64,000 nt of DNA from Akkermansiaceae bacterium (GCA_024233085.1 JACKQC010000009.1:62001-126000); one strand, 5' to 3'; counted from the first letter of the stretch, positions 30,568 to 40,391 are shown. The notes: generated by a model from the sequence alone, not told the origin. Numbers and translations are program-made.

Positions 30568-33500
30568 GACTTCGTGATGGTTTCGTCGAGGTTCAGAAGG
30601 ATGTTCGAGAGGAAAAACCACGCCGCCAACTCGCGGCGGTCGCCGGTGAACCCGGCCTTCACCACCGTCAGAGGCTCGGCCAGCAGCTCGAGCGCGGCTT
30701 TTTCGTCGAGGGCGCCGAGGCGCTCGTTATAAACGGCTTCCAGTTGCTTCCGCTCCGCGTCCGAAGGCGTCCGTTGCAGCGCCAACCGGTAGGCGAGATC
30801 GAGCCGGCGCCCGAAATCCGCCGAGGGCTCCGACGTCAGCACGCGGTCCGCAAAGCCGAGCGCCATTTCGAGATAGGCCGGATCGTTGAGCAGCGTCAGG
30901 GCCTGGAGCGGCGTGTTGGTGCGACCGCGTTTTACCACGCAACTGCCGCGGTCCGGCGCGTCGAAGTTCACGAAGCTCGGGTAGGGCGCCGCTCGACGGT
31001 AAACCACGTAGATGCCCCGGCGAAAGCGGTCGTCATTTTTCGCGTCGACCCACACCGGCTCGTTGCGGCCGATTTGCCGCCACAGTCCCGGTGGCTGGTA
31101 GGGCATGATGGGTTTGCCGCCCATCCGGGTCGAGAGCAACCCCGCGACGGCGAGCCCATTGTCGCGAATCATCTCCGCGCTCATCCGAAAACGCGGGCCA
31201 CGGGCGTGGAGGACGTTGGCGGGGTCTTTCTCCAACAATTCCGGCGTGACGCGCGAGCTTTGACGGTAAACCGCCGAGGTTACCATCAGCCGCAGCAGGT
31301 GTTTCATGTCCCAGCCCGAGTCCATGAACTCCACCGCCAGCCAATCCAGCAGCTCGGGATGCGATGGCGGATCACCCTGCGCGCCGAAGTCCTCCAGCGT
31401 CCCCACCAGGCCGTGCCCGAAAATCTCGTTCCACCAGCGGTTCACCGTCACCCGCGCCACGAGCGGGTTTTCCCGGTCCATCAGCCACTTCGCGAAACCG
31501 AGCCGGTTCTTCGGCAGCGTCGGGTCGAGCGGGTGCAGTGCCGCGGGCGTGCGTGCTCCGACCTTTTCCGCCGGCGCCAAGTAGTTGCCGCGGGTCATCA
31601 CATGCGTCTCGCGTGACTCGTCCATTTCCACCATGACCAGCGTCGTGTCCGGCTCGACCGCCTTCAGCGCCTTTTCCACGCCGGCGATCTCGCGGTGCAG
31701 GGCCAGCAGTTTGGGATTCGCTTTCGCGAACTGCTCGTCGAGCGTCTTCTTGTCTTTCGCCGAACGCTTGCCGGCCGGCTTTTTCAGGATCGCGGTGAGG
31801 TCCTCGGGCAGGTCCGGCGCCGCCGGCTCGTCCGCCGTCACCGAAACTCGGAGCCGGCCGATGGTCCGGCCCCCGCCGTAGTTCTGGTCGAGCGCCAGCG
31901 TCAGCAGCGTCCCGTTTTCATTCGCCGGAATCGGCCCGCCGGTCCGCACCGTCATCCAGTGATCTTTCCCGAACTCAGGATTGATGGCCCAGCCCGTCTT
32001 CGGGTCGCCATCGACGGCGCCGCCGACATCCCAGTTATTCTGCGAAAAATCCGCCACCGCCCCGTGCAGGGCCACCGGCTCGTCCTTGCCGCCGCCCGTC
32101 GCCGCCGCGAGCCGGATCTCGTTGACGATGATGTTCGGCCGGTCCCCGCGCCCGGGGCCTTGATCGGGCAGCGACTCGTGGGTCAGAGCCTCGATTTTCA
32201 CCGCGCGGATGCCGTTGACCTTTGTCCACGCCTTCACCGTGTAGGTCGTTTGCTTCGGGAGTTCCCCCTTCACCAGCAGCGAGCCGTCCTCCAGCCGCTC
32301 GCAAGTCTCTCCGCCTGTGCCGCTGAAATCTTCGATCTCCAGCGTCTCCCACACCGGCGCCTTCGCCGCCGAGGCGAGAAGCCGTGACTCCCACTCGGCC
32401 CGGTCTTTCTCGTTCGCGGCGGCGAGCGTTTTCTGTCTGCCTTTCAGCTCGTCCAGCTTCGCGGTCAGGCTGGCGCGCTCGGTTTGCTTCGCCGCGTCGA
32501 GCGGCAGCTCCATCTTGGGCCCGTAAAAGTCGAAACTCACACCCTTCCCACTCGGGTTCTCCACCTCGACCGGCGTGTTGTTGAAATAGGCGAAGATCGA
32601 ATAGTAATCCGCCATCGAGAACGGGTCGTACTTGTGGTCGTGGCACTGCGCGCACTCGATCGTGCTGCCCAGCCAGACGGTGCCCGTCGTGTTCACCCGG
32701 TCGACCACCTGGTTGACGCGGTTTTCCTCCGGATGAACTCCCGCCTCGACGTTGCAGGTGACGGTGCGGTGAAAACCGGTCGCGATCTTCTGTTCCACCG
32801 TGGCGTACGGCAACAGATCGCCCGCCAGCTGCTCGATCGTGAACCGGTCGAAGGGCATGTTTTGATTCAACGCACCGATCACCCAGTCGCGGTAGGCCCA
32901 ACTATCCCGGAGCTGATCCGCCTGGAAACCGTTCGAGTCCGCATAACGCGCCAGGTCAAGCCACGGACGCGCCCAGCGTTCGCCGAAGCGCTCAGACTTC
33001 AGCAGCCGGTCCACCGCCCCGGTGTAGGCCGCCTCGGGATCGCTCTTCCATTCGGAGAGGAAACGGTCCAGCTCCTCCGGCGACGGCGGCAGCCCCGTCA
33101 GGTCGAGGGACACGCGGCGCAGCTGCGTCTCTGGCGCCGCCTCGGGCGACGGCGCCAGGCCTTCGGACTCCAGTTTCGCAAAGACAAAACGGTCGATCTC
33201 GTTTTTCACTTGGGCCTTCACCGACGGCAGAAGCTCGGCTCGTACCGGTTTTTCGTAGGCCCAGTGCTTCTCGTAGGCCGCGCCCTCCGCGATCCAGCGG
33301 CGGAACAGTTCCTTTTTCTCCGGCGTCAGATCCCGCTTCGCCTTCGGCGGCGGCATCACCTCGTCCGGATCGTCATGATCGACGCGGAGCCAGATCTCGC
33401 TCTCTTCAGGCTTGCCCGGCACCAGGGCAAAATAGCCGCCGAGATCCTTTTTCGCCTCAGCCTCGATGTCGAGCCGCAAGTCCGCGTCGCGCGTCTCCGC

Positions 33501-33677
33501 GTCCGGTCCGTGGCAGTGATAGCAATGCTCGGAAAGAATGGGCCGGATGTCGCGGTTGAAATCGACTTTCTTTTGCGGCGCCGCCGCGCCAACGGCGGAA
33601 ACGAAAGCGGCGACCGCCGAGGGAATTAAGACGGCGTTCGGGACAAAGAAACAGGGGCGAATCCAACAGGGTTGCAT
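30564..33677 (-). CDS. PSCyt1/DUF1549/DUF1553 protein, partner of DUF1501
   Basis: Protein of 1037 residues. It has one haem-binding CYHCH near residue 52, DUF1549 (about 135-360, with CAQCHDHKYDPFSMADYYS), and a Lys/Glu-rich coil. A carbohydrate-binding-like beta insert (about 430-600) follows, then DUF1553 (NPLVARVTVNRWWNEIFGHG, HPELLDWLAVEFMDSGWDMKHLLR). The ATG at 33677 lies inside a 41-bp palindrome, which thus encodes MQPCW at the N-terminus, followed by the hydrophobic export segment. It is translationally coupled to the DUF1501 gene. Confidence 0.93.
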   Translation of the reverse strand: MQPCWIRPCFFVPNAVLIPSAVAAFVSAVGAAAPQKKVDFNRDIRPILSEHCYHCHGPDAETRDADLRLDIEAEAKKDLGGYFALVPGKPEESEIWLRVDHDDPDEVMPPPKAKRDLTPEKKELFRRWIAEGAAYEKHWAYEKPVRAELLPSVKAQVKNEIDRFVFAKLESEGLAPSPEAAPETQLRRVSLDLTGLPPSPEELDRFLSEWKSDPEAAYTGAVDRLLKSERFGERWARPWLDLARYADSNGFQADQLRDSWAYRDWVIGALNQNMPFDRFTIEQLAGDLLPYATVEQKIATGFHRTVTCNVEAGVHPEENRVNQVVDRVNTTGTVWLGSTIECAQCHDHKYDPFSMADYYSIFAYFNNTPVEVENPSGKGVSFDFYGPKMELPLDAAKQTERASLTAKLDELKGRQKTLAAANEKDRAEWESRLLASAAKAPVWETLEIEDFSGTGGETCERLEDGSLLVKGELPKQTTYTVKAWTKVNGIRAVKIEALTHESLPDQGPGRGDRPNIIVNEIRLAAATGGGKDEPVALHGAVADFSQNNWDVGGAVDGDPKTGWAINPEFGKDHWMTVRTGGPIPANENGTLLTLALDQNYGGGRTIGRLRVSVTADEPAAPDLPEDLTAILKKPAGKRSAKDKKTLDEQFAKANPKLLALHREIAGVEKALKAVEPDTTLVMVEMDESRETHVMTRGNYLAPAEKVGARTPAALHPLDPTLPKNRLGFAKWLMDRENPLVARVTVNRWWNEIFGHGLVGTLEDFGAQGDPPSHPELLDWLAVEFMDSGWDMKHLLRLMVTSAVYRQSSRVTPELLEKDPANVLHARGPRFRMSAEMIRDNGLAVAGLLSTRMGGKPIMPYQPPGLWRQIGRNEPVWVDAKNDDRFRRGIYVVYRRAAPYPSFVNFDAPDRGSCVVKRGRTNTPLQALTLLNDPAYLEMALGFADRVLTSEPSADFGRRLDLAYRLALQRTPSDAERKQLEAVYNERLGALDEKAALELLAEPLTVVKAGFTGDRRELAAWFFLSNILLNLDETITKS

Positions 33678-33700
33678 CGGCGACTCAACAGGGTTCGATC
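33659..33700. repeat. 41-bp palindrome variant, copy 5
   Basis: Left part ATCCAACAGGGTT matches. The right part CTCAACAGGGTT is in direct rather than inverted orientation, so this copy does not fold like the others. It contains the start codon of the PSCyt gene. Confidence 0.8.
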
Positions 33701-33824
33701 GAAGGTGGTAGCCTGCCACGTTTCGCCCCTCGATTCGAGCCCGCGCGGCGGCGTGTTTGCGTGAAAATCGCGACAGAACCGGCTTCACAAGCCGTCCGAC
33801 TTTTCCGATAAAAGAGAAAAATTC

Positions 33825-34556
33825 ATGGAGACCATTCGCGGTTATCGAAAGCATTCCCACGCCGCCTGGGCGAGCGGTTATCTGGCCGCTCGGGGCGTTA
33901 CGAATCGGGTCGTTTCCACCTCGGCGACCTTCACGACGCTTTCCGGCGGTTCGGAACACAAGATTGCAGTGGACGAAAACGACACCGAGGAAGCGATTCG
34001 CCTTCTCGACGAGGCGGGCGACCCGAGTTCGCTGGATGACGATTCCCCGGCCGAATCCGACACGATGCCGGTTTGGCCGTGGCTTCTCGCCATCGCCGGT
34101 CTGCTTTATGTGATTGCCCATCGCGAGGATCGTGACACCCGCAACGGCTGGTTCGGATCGACATGGACCCTGGATCGCAACGGCGACGGCGAAGCCGACC
34201 TCAAGGCGGGCCACGACCACGCCGGCCGAATGACGGGGTACCAGGCGGACGACAACTTCGATGGCCAATTCGATTTTCGTTCCCGCTTTGAAGACAATGT
34301 CGTCGTCGAATCGGATCGCGATCCGGACTTCGACGGTGATTTCGACATTCACACCGTTTTCCGCCACGGGGTGGCGGAAACCTCGGAATTGCGGCCCGAC
34401 GGCGACACGCGGCCACCTCTGCGCCGTTGGCGTTACGATAATGGCGTTCTCATTTCAGAAGAATACGACAAAGACCGCGACGGGAAGATCGATCAGGTCG
34501 AGCGTTTTTCGCCATTTGGAGAGGCCGTTTCGATCGTGCCAACGCCGACGAAATAA
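33825..34556 (+). CDS. Membrane-anchored protein with calcium-loop-like repeats
   Basis: Protein of 243 residues. The first 70 residues include TTLSGGSEHKIAVDENDTEEAIRLLDEA, similar in layout to DUF2007-type domains. One transmembrane segment (about 83-98, WPWLLAIAGLLYVIA) follows. The C-terminal part has aspartate-rich loops (DRNGDGEADL, DDNFDGQFDF, DPDFDGDFDI, DKDRDGKIDQ), reminiscent of EF-hand or thrombospondin-type calcium loops. No function can be assigned. It is divergent from the PSCyt gene. Confidence 0.6.
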   Translation: METIRGYRKHSHAAWASGYLAARGVTNRVVSTSATFTTLSGGSEHKIAVDENDTEEAIRLLDEAGDPSSLDDDSPAESDTMPVWPWLLAIAGLLYVIAHREDRDTRNGWFGSTWTLDRNGDGEADLKAGHDHAGRMTGYQADDNFDGQFDFRSRFEDNVVVESDRDPDFDGDFDIHTVFRHGVAETSELRPDGDTRPPLRRWRYDNGVLISEEYDKDRDGKIDQVERFSPFGEAVSIVPTPTK

Positions 34557-34672
34557 CCGATTTGAAGCCTTTTCTGGAGAAATCTTCGCCACGTTCCTCC
34601 ACTTCGAACTCTGTTTCGCTCGCCCGCGAATCGCGTTTTCAGTTGCGACTTTCGGCGGCCGCGGCGAGGGCT

Positions 34673-36871
34673 CTATCTTAGGGGGAAGGCCCGTTCTTCG
34701 CCGTTCAAGATTCTCTTCAGCCCTTTTCCATCCGGTTCCACCCGGTCCTCGAAAGTTTGCCCGCCCGCCTCGTAGAGGAAGGTCGGCACCCCTTTTTCAT
34801 CGAGCCGAAAACCGAGAAACTCCGCCTCGGTCGCGGGGCCCGGGAAGGCGGCGCTCAGGTCGGTGACGCCTTCTCCCAGCGGCTCGGCGGGCGCGCAAAA
34901 GCGGTCGTCCCACGTGCTCATCGCGTCGAGAAAGCGCCCCCGCCACGCGATCCGCCAGCGGCACTCCCGGGAGTCGAACGCGGCGTGCACGCCCTCCGGA
35001 AATCCCACCGCGACCGCCTCGGTGCCGACGCCGCTCAGAAAGGTTCGAAACACGATCGGTTTACCGTTTTTTTCCGGCTTCAATTCGAAATCGTCCGTGC
35101 GCAGGAGACCGTCGGGAAGGCGGTTTTGGTCGATCTCCTTGAGGTAGGTCCAGATTTGCTCGACTTCCTGGTCGGCCTTTTTCCGACCCGTGAAGAGCGG
35201 AGGCATCATGGTGCCGGGCTGGGTGTTCACCGGATCGAGCAGCAGCTCTTTGAAATAAGCCGGCTGGATGCGGAAAACCGTGTTCGTCAGGTCGATCACC
35301 GGCGCCCCGAGCGCCCGTTGCCCCTTGAGCCCGTGGCAATTCACGCAGCCGACGCCCTTGATTCCCATCAGGTCGCGGCCGTAGGGCGCGCGCTGATGCC
35401 GGGGCAGGCCGCTGACGTCGATCTCGATAGGCGGTACCCGCGCGTCGGCTTCCTTGATCTCGGCAATCAGCGGACGGACATCATCCTCGCGAAAAATCGG
35501 CATCCGCGCCTCCATGTATTGTCTCACCTCACCGTCACCGCCGTGGCCGAACAGGATGCGATCAAACCACGCGTCAGTCAGCTTTCGGCCCACCTTGTCC
35601 AGGGGCGGCGGGATGTTTCCCCAGCGGCCGATCGCGAGCGCGCCCACGTCGTTCACCGCGAAATAGGGCTCTCGGGCCGTTTCCGGCGCCCCTTTGCCGC
35701 CGCGGTCGTGGCAGGCGTAGCAATTCAGCGTCGTCATCGTCCAGTCGATCCGGCCGTCCCGTTCCAGCGGGGTGAACTGGTCGAGACGCGCCAGGGCGGC
35801 TTCGATCGCCTTCCTCTGCACTTCGTCGAGGAAAAACGCCGGCACGCCACCGCCGACCGGTTTTTCGGAAAGGCAACCGTTCCGCGCGGCGGGGTCGGCA
35901 TTCAACTCCGACAGCGGCTTGGCTTGCTTGGGCCTTTCCGTAATGCCCGCCGGTGCGGGCTGGTGACAGGCGACGCAGTTTTTCGAGGCGAACAACTTTC
36001 TGCCTGCCTCCGCCTTTGCCGGATCGAGGGTGAACGCCGCGTCCGCCTCGATCTGCGCGGCCAACTCAGGCGGCAACTCGGGCTTGGGCCCGGCCTTGAG
36101 ATAGGCGGCAAGGTCGGCGGCCTCTTGTTCCGTCAATTTGAAGGATGGCATCCGGCCCGAGGGGCGGGTCGCATGCGGATCAAGCAGGAAACGGGCAAGC
36201 GCGGTGGCGTCGTATTTGTCGGCGAGGTTCATCGGCACGCTGGGCAGCCCAGTCAGCTCGATCTCGATGCCCTCGGGCAAATCCTCGGGGCGATAGCCGA
36301 TCTCCGGCGCGTGACAGGCGACGCAGCCGATCCGGTGATAGAGGCGGCGCCCCGCGTCAATGTCTCCCGATTCCTTCAGTAGCTCAGGCTCAGCTTTCAG
36401 GGAAACGAGGAAATGTTTCAGCGCCTCGACCTCGTCCAGATCCCGATCCGGACCTGCGAACAGGCTCGGCATCGCCGTGTCCTGCTTCACGAAGCGCGGA
36501 TTGCGGATGAACAGTTCCAGGTCCACCGGCGCGAGCCGCGATCCGACTCCGTCGAGTTTCGTGGCCGGACGCCCTGTGAGGCGATTCTTCAGGGATTCCG
36601 GCGCGGCGTGGCACGCGATGCAGTTCAGCTCGTTGAGCAGCACCAGGCCGCCCTCGGCGAGGTATTCCAGATTGTCGTCGCCGGAGTAGAATCGCTCGAA
36701 CCCGACGACGAAGGGGTAGTTGACCGGTTGGGCGTGGGCGGGGTGGGCGCGGAGATTCTCCGGGCTTCCCAGTATCATCAGCCCCAGCGCCGCCGCGAGC
36801 GCGCGACCCAACAGGGTTGAATCGCCGACCCAACCCTGTTGGATCGGAAACGGCACGGGCGATTCCATCAT
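34673..36871 (-). CDS. Exported five-haem c-type cytochrome
   Basis: Protein of 732 residues with five CxxCH sites: CIACH, CVACH, CVACH, CYACH and CVNCH. These are spread through cytochrome-c-like domains with distal Met candidates such as PSGRMPSF and PGTMMPPLF. The signal peptide contains residues from an in-frame 41-bp palindrome (IQQGWVGDSTLLGR) ahead of the hydrophobic ALAAALGLMIL. The ATG at 36871 overlaps the stop of the upstream PfpI-like gene (ATGA), so it is coupled. The role is periplasmic electron transfer; donor and acceptor are unknown. Confidence 0.88.
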   Translation of the reverse strand: MMESPVPFPIQQGWVGDSTLLGRALAAALGLMILGSPENLRAHPAHAQPVNYPFVVGFERFYSGDDNLEYLAEGGLVLLNELNCIACHAAPESLKNRLTGRPATKLDGVGSRLAPVDLELFIRNPRFVKQDTAMPSLFAGPDRDLDEVEALKHFLVSLKAEPELLKESGDIDAGRRLYHRIGCVACHAPEIGYRPEDLPEGIEIELTGLPSVPMNLADKYDATALARFLLDPHATRPSGRMPSFKLTEQEAADLAAYLKAGPKPELPPELAAQIEADAAFTLDPAKAEAGRKLFASKNCVACHQPAPAGITERPKQAKPLSELNADPAARNGCLSEKPVGGGVPAFFLDEVQRKAIEAALARLDQFTPLERDGRIDWTMTTLNCYACHDRGGKGAPETAREPYFAVNDVGALAIGRWGNIPPPLDKVGRKLTDAWFDRILFGHGGDGEVRQYMEARMPIFREDDVRPLIAEIKEADARVPPIEIDVSGLPRHQRAPYGRDLMGIKGVGCVNCHGLKGQRALGAPVIDLTNTVFRIQPAYFKELLLDPVNTQPGTMMPPLFTGRKKADQEVEQIWTYLKEIDQNRLPDGLLRTDDFELKPEKNGKPIVFRTFLSGVGTEAVAVGFPEGVHAAFDSRECRWRIAWRGRFLDAMSTWDDRFCAPAEPLGEGVTDLSAAFPGPATEAEFLGFRLDEKGVPTFLYEAGGQTFEDRVEPDGKGLKRILNGEERAFPLR
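36805..36845. repeat. 41-bp palindrome, copy 6
   Basis: Left arm GACCCAACAGGGTT is exact; right arm AACCCTGTTGGATC has one change. It is read in frame within the leader of the five-haem cytochrome. Confidence 0.92.
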
Positions 36872-37458
36872 GCTCCGGCGTTGGCCTGTTTCGCGGCGCG
36901 CGCTTCGTCGAGCAGCGCCATCCATGCGCCCATGTAGTGGCCATGGTCGTGGAAGGTGCGGCCGCTGACGAGATTGCCATCCACCACGCAGGGTTCGTTG
37001 ACGAAAATGCCGCCGCAGACTTCGAGGTCGAACTGGCACTTCGGCACCGTGGCCATGCGGCGTCCCCGCACCCGGTCGGCCCGCGCGGGAATTTCAACGC
37101 CGTGGCAGACGCTGGCGCAGGGTTTGTTTTCGTCGAAGAAATGCCGCGTGATGCGGATCAGGTCGGCGTCGTCGCGGATGTATTCCGGCGCCCGGCCGCC
37201 GCTGAAGAAAATGCCGAGGTAGTCGTTCGGATCGATCTCGGAAAAGGCGACTTTCGCGTCGATCTGGTAGCCTTCCCATTCCTTCGTGATCGTCCATCCG
37301 GGCCGGCGCTCATGCATGACCATTTGGTAGAGCCGCTTTTCCGGCGCCGCGACGACGGGCTCGTAACCGCCTTCGATGAGTCGGTAATAGGGATACAGCG
37401 TGTCGACCGTCTCGGTCGCGTCGCCGACGATGATGAGGACTTTTTCCGGGGCTGACAT
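36868..37458 (-). CDS. DJ-1/PfpI family protein
   Basis: Protein of 196 residues. The class I glutamine-amidotransferase-like fold has KVLIIVGDATETVDTLYPYYRL at the N-terminus, the acidic YLGIFFSGGRAPEYIR and the nucleophile Cys in CASVCHGVEIPAR. These are the features of DJ-1/PfpI proteins (proteases, chaperones or glyoxalases). ATG at 37458 is chosen; the longer frame adds no domain. It is coupled to the five-haem cytochrome downstream. Confidence 0.92.
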   Translation of the reverse strand: MSAPEKVLIIVGDATETVDTLYPYYRLIEGGYEPVVAAPEKRLYQMVMHERRPGWTITKEWEGYQIDAKVAFSEIDPNDYLGIFFSGGRAPEYIRDDADLIRITRHFFDENKPCASVCHGVEIPARADRVRGRRMATVPKCQFDLEVCGGIFVNEPCVVDGNLVSGRTFHDHGHYMGAWMALLDEARAAKQANAGA

Positions 37459-37593
37459 GTCAACTATCTGAGTGAAAGAGAACTCGCGCGTTTCCAAAAT
37501 CGCGCCAAGGGACAAATAAAGGCGAAATTCCGGTGCTTCTCCAGCCATCATTCGCGCAAATTTGCGCCCCCTCGGGGCTAACACCAAGCCCGT

Positions 37594-38493
37594 TCAAAAC
37601 AGTTCCGCCTGACCTTCGTCGGGACCAGACGCTCGCGAGCGCGCCTCGCGTACCGCCGCCGCGATCACCGGGTTCTCCGCCGTGAGTTCGCCCGGGATGG
37701 AGCCTATCAACGCGTCGATGATCGTCATTTCGCCGTCGGCGTCGCGCATCAGATTCCCCGGATGCAGGTCGCCCAAGAGCCAGGGGCGGGCGTTTTCGGA
37801 GTGCCAGATGATCCGGAGTTCGCCCCGAATCGACGTGGAAGGAACCAAAACGGACCCGAGCTTTCCAGCCGCCCGGGCGCGTTCCGCCGGACCGATCGGG
37901 ACATGTTCGGCGGCGGGTTGTTTGACCACGAGATGGTCGCCGGTGAGGAGGAGTCCGACGATCTCGGTGGGATGGGCGCCGCATTCGTCGAGGACGATCA
38001 GTTTTTCGATCGTCTCAAAAAGATTCGCGTCCGCGACTTCGATTTCCCAGTCCTCCGGAGAAGCGGCGCGGCTGACGGCGAGTTTTTTGCCGAGTCCGCC
38101 TCCGGTTCGCAAATCGAAAAGCTTGTAAACGACGCCCCGGTCAGCATCGAGGAAAGGTTGCGCTTCGGCGCCGCCGGGCAGCGCCTTCAGGAATCGCGTT
38201 CCCCAGAGTCCGTCCTCGTCGAAGTCGATGCCGAGGCGTTCCGGGTCGACGAAAGGAAGTCCAAATTCCCGGCTGGTTCCGGCGATTGCGGCACGCCGAG
38301 CATCAACATCAGTCGGTTCAAGGGCGAGAGTTCTCTGACCGATTTCACGGATTGCGCCCGCTCGTCGTCGGTTAAGGCGGGCGCGAGCCTTTGCTCGCCT
38401 TTCCCGTTCTCCTTCTCCGCCGCCGCCGGAAGGTCCGTCGATGGTGGTTTGGGCGCCAGTGAGAGGGTCGATTTCATAGAATTCGCCGATCAC
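37594..38493 (-). CDS. Kinase-like protein resembling polyvalent-protein kinases
   Basis: Protein of 299 residues starting with GTG at 38493. A charged N-terminal region rich in Gly, Arg and Ala is followed by a probable kinase fold. It has VVYKLFDLRT (beta-3 Lys), LIVLDECGAHPTEIVGLLLTGDHLVVKQP (hinge-like) and WLLGDLHPGNLMRDADGEMTIIDALIG, which carries the catalytic loop (Asp, His, Asn) and a DALIG in place of DFG. Such compact kinases occur in polyvalent proteins of phages and plasmids. A mobile-element origin is only inferred, as the neighbours look chromosomal. Confidence 0.6.
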   Translation of the reverse strand: MIGEFYEIDPLTGAQTTIDGPSGGGGEGERERRAKARARLNRRRAGAIREIGQRTLALEPTDVDARRAAIAGTSREFGLPFVDPERLGIDFDEDGLWGTRFLKALPGGAEAQPFLDADRGVVYKLFDLRTGGGLGKKLAVSRAASPEDWEIEVADANLFETIEKLIVLDECGAHPTEIVGLLLTGDHLVVKQPAAEHVPIGPAERARAAGKLGSVLVPSTSIRGELRIIWHSENARPWLLGDLHPGNLMRDADGEMTIIDALIGSIPGELTAENPVIAAAVREARSRASGPDEGQAELF

Positions 38494-38519
38494 AGATAAC
38501 TGTTCATGCTTTCACGGAA

Positions 38520-38666
38520 TCAAGTCGCTGTCAACCGGATCGTCGGTTCGAAATCACCGAGGTCCTCTTCGAAATAGGCAATGCCGCCCGGAACACCGCC
38601 AACTGCCGCGCAACTCTTCAACGAGTGCTTCGAGCGGGATTGGCGCAAGGTTTCCGGATTCCACAT
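38520..38666 (-). other. Possible small or frameshifted ORF
   Basis: A 48-codon reading frame (MWNPETLRQSRSKHS and GGIAYFEEDLGDFEPTIRL) lies in the 225-base gap between the kinase-like and TIM-barrel genes. In another frame the same DNA reads SGNLAPIPLEALVEELRGS, which looks equally protein-like. A frameshift in an older gene would explain both. Nothing is recognised. Confidence 0.3.
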
Positions 38667-38718
38667 GCGTGAAAGCTAATCGGTTCCTCCTCCGCCCGCA
38701 ATGCCTGATTGCCCAGGG

Positions 38719-39627
38719 TCAATGGGCGAGAAGGCTTTCCAAATACTGCCGCCCCCGATTGATCTCGGCCGTGACTTGCGCGGCGGTGGGGAGGATGGGA
38801 ATGCCGCGCGGGGTCGGGTGCATGAAAATCTCGGTGTAACCGCGATACTCGATCTTTTTCAGGGCCGCGACGAGCGGGCCGAAGTCGAGGTCGCCCCTGC
38901 CGGGCATCTGGAGCAACTCCAACTCCTTCGGCATCGGCTTCATGCAACTGTTGCCGTATTGCCAGGCATAGAACATGACGGTACGGTCGCCGAGCGCGGT
39001 GATCAGGTCGGCCAGCATGGGGGCGTCGAGTCCGAGCGCTTCGAGGTGATACGGCGCCAGCGCGATGCCGATGGCCTCGTTGGGGCGGAATTCGGCGAGC
39101 CATTTCAGCGAGTCGGGGGAATCGATCAGGTTGTTGCCGTGGTTTTCGATCCCGAGGCGGACTCCGGCGGCGGCGGCGGCTTCGGCGTGGGGCTTGAGTT
39201 TTTCGCAGAACTCTTTCACCGCGGTTTTCAGGGCGTCGCCCTTGGCGTCCTTCGGGCCCGATCCTCCGGTGACGATCAGGTCGCCGCCGAGGCGGGAGAC
39301 AAAGGCGATCTCGTCGGTCAGGCCGAAGGGGCCGAGGTCGTAGCGGGTCGAGCAGGCGAGTTTGACGCCGTGCGGTTTGAGCATCGCCGCAAAGGCGTCC
39401 TCGCCCATCTCGGTGACCTGCTCGCGCTGGTTGCCGTGCTTGCGCGGCCAGATGTCCAGAAACTCGGCGCCGGTCTTCGGCACGTCGGGCACGATCTCGG
39501 CGAGGGGCAGTTCGCCGTACATCGACGAGCCGACGATGTAGCGGAAGGCGAAACCGGATTGGGCAAAGGCCGGCCATGCCGCGGCGGAGGCGGCAGATGC
39601 GGTGGCGAGGAATTGGCGTCGATTCAT
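38719..39627 (-). CDS. Xylose-isomerase-like TIM-barrel protein, exported
   Basis: Protein of 302 residues with a Tat-like leader (MNRRQFLATASAASAAAW). The TIM barrel shows metal-site acidic residues in GVRLGIENHGNNL and GRGDLDFGPLVAALKKIEYRGYTEIFMHP. It is a typical sugar-phosphate isomerase/epimerase-like protein of PVC bacteria, many of which act on keto-sugars with DUF1080 or Gfo/Idh partners. The specific reaction is unknown. It is divergent from mscL. Confidence 0.88.
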   Translation of the reverse strand: MNRRQFLATASAASAAAWPAFAQSGFAFRYIVGSSMYGELPLAEIVPDVPKTGAEFLDIWPRKHGNQREQVTEMGEDAFAAMLKPHGVKLACSTRYDLGPFGLTDEIAFVSRLGGDLIVTGGSGPKDAKGDALKTAVKEFCEKLKPHAEAAAAAGVRLGIENHGNNLIDSPDSLKWLAEFRPNEAIGIALAPYHLEALGLDAPMLADLITALGDRTVMFYAWQYGNSCMKPMPKELELLQMPGRGDLDFGPLVAALKKIEYRGYTEIFMHPTPRGIPILPTAAQVTAEINRGRQYLESLLAH

Positions 39628-39870
39628 GGGGGAAAGGGTATACTCGGCATCCATTCGTAGCGCGCCGATTTCGGAATGGCCACTCGGATTCGATGGCCGA
39701 TTGGCGTCATGGACTTGGCAATCCGCGTTTGACCAGATGGTTGCCGAATTTTTTCTGAGCCCAGCGGAAAAAACTATTCGTTTGGTGACTTTTCCGCTAG
39801 CAATCGAGTCAGGAGCATCGCGGAACCGCTTCACCCTGTTAGCACTAACCATCGACTGAGAAACATCGCT

Positions 39871-40317
39871 ATGCTGAACGAATTCAAAAAATTCATCCTG
39901 AAAGGGAATGTGGTCGATCTCTCGACCGGCGTCATCATCGGCGCGGCCTTCACCGGGATCGTCACCGCCTTCACCAAGGGAATCGTGGAGCCCATCCTCG
40001 CCTTGGCCGGCAAAGGGCCGAATCCAGAACTGAAGATCCCGATCATGAAGAAGCTGGTCGAGGTCACTGAAAAGGGACCGGATGGGGCCGATATCACGAA
40101 AGAGGTCCTGAAAATGATCGAGTTGGATCTCGGTATCATCATCGGCGCGTTCATCAGCTTCCTGATCACCGCCGCGGTGGTCTTCTTCGTCATCGTGAAG
40201 CCAATGAACAAGCTCGTGGCCATGGCCAACAAGCCTGAAGAACCCGCCGCGCCGCCGGAGCCGAGCGAGGACGTGAAGTTGCTCACCGAAATCCGCGATC
40301 TGTTGAAAGTGAAGTAA
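39871..40317 (+). CDS. mscL: Large-conductance mechanosensitive channel MscL
   Basis: Protein of 148 residues. The N-terminal helix and TM1 signature EFKKFILKGNVVDLSTGVIIGAAF matches MscL. A periplasmic loop (about 45-80) and TM2 (LGIIIGAFISFLITAAVVFFVIV) follow, then a charged cytoplasmic C-terminal helix ending LLTEIRDLLK. It forms a homopentamer that releases solutes on hypo-osmotic shock. It is a single-gene transcript with its own terminator. Confidence 0.98.
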   Translation: MLNEFKKFILKGNVVDLSTGVIIGAAFTGIVTAFTKGIVEPILALAGKGPNPELKIPIMKKLVEVTEKGPDGADITKEVLKMIELDLGIIIGAFISFLITAAVVFFVIVKPMNKLVAMANKPEEPAAPPEPSEDVKLLTEIRDLLKVK

Positions 40318-40343
40318 TCGAACGGCAACGACTTCTCACTTCA

Positions 40344-40391
40344 AACTCCGCCGCGCCAGGAGCCCTCGGGATCACGGTCGGCGGAGTTTTT
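40344..40391 (+). terminator. Rho-independent terminator of mscL
   Basis: A 10-bp stem AACTCCGCCG (40344-40353) with CGGCGGAGTT (40379-40388) has a 25-base loop and a run of Ts through 40391. It lies 26 bases after the mscL stop. Confidence 0.88.
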
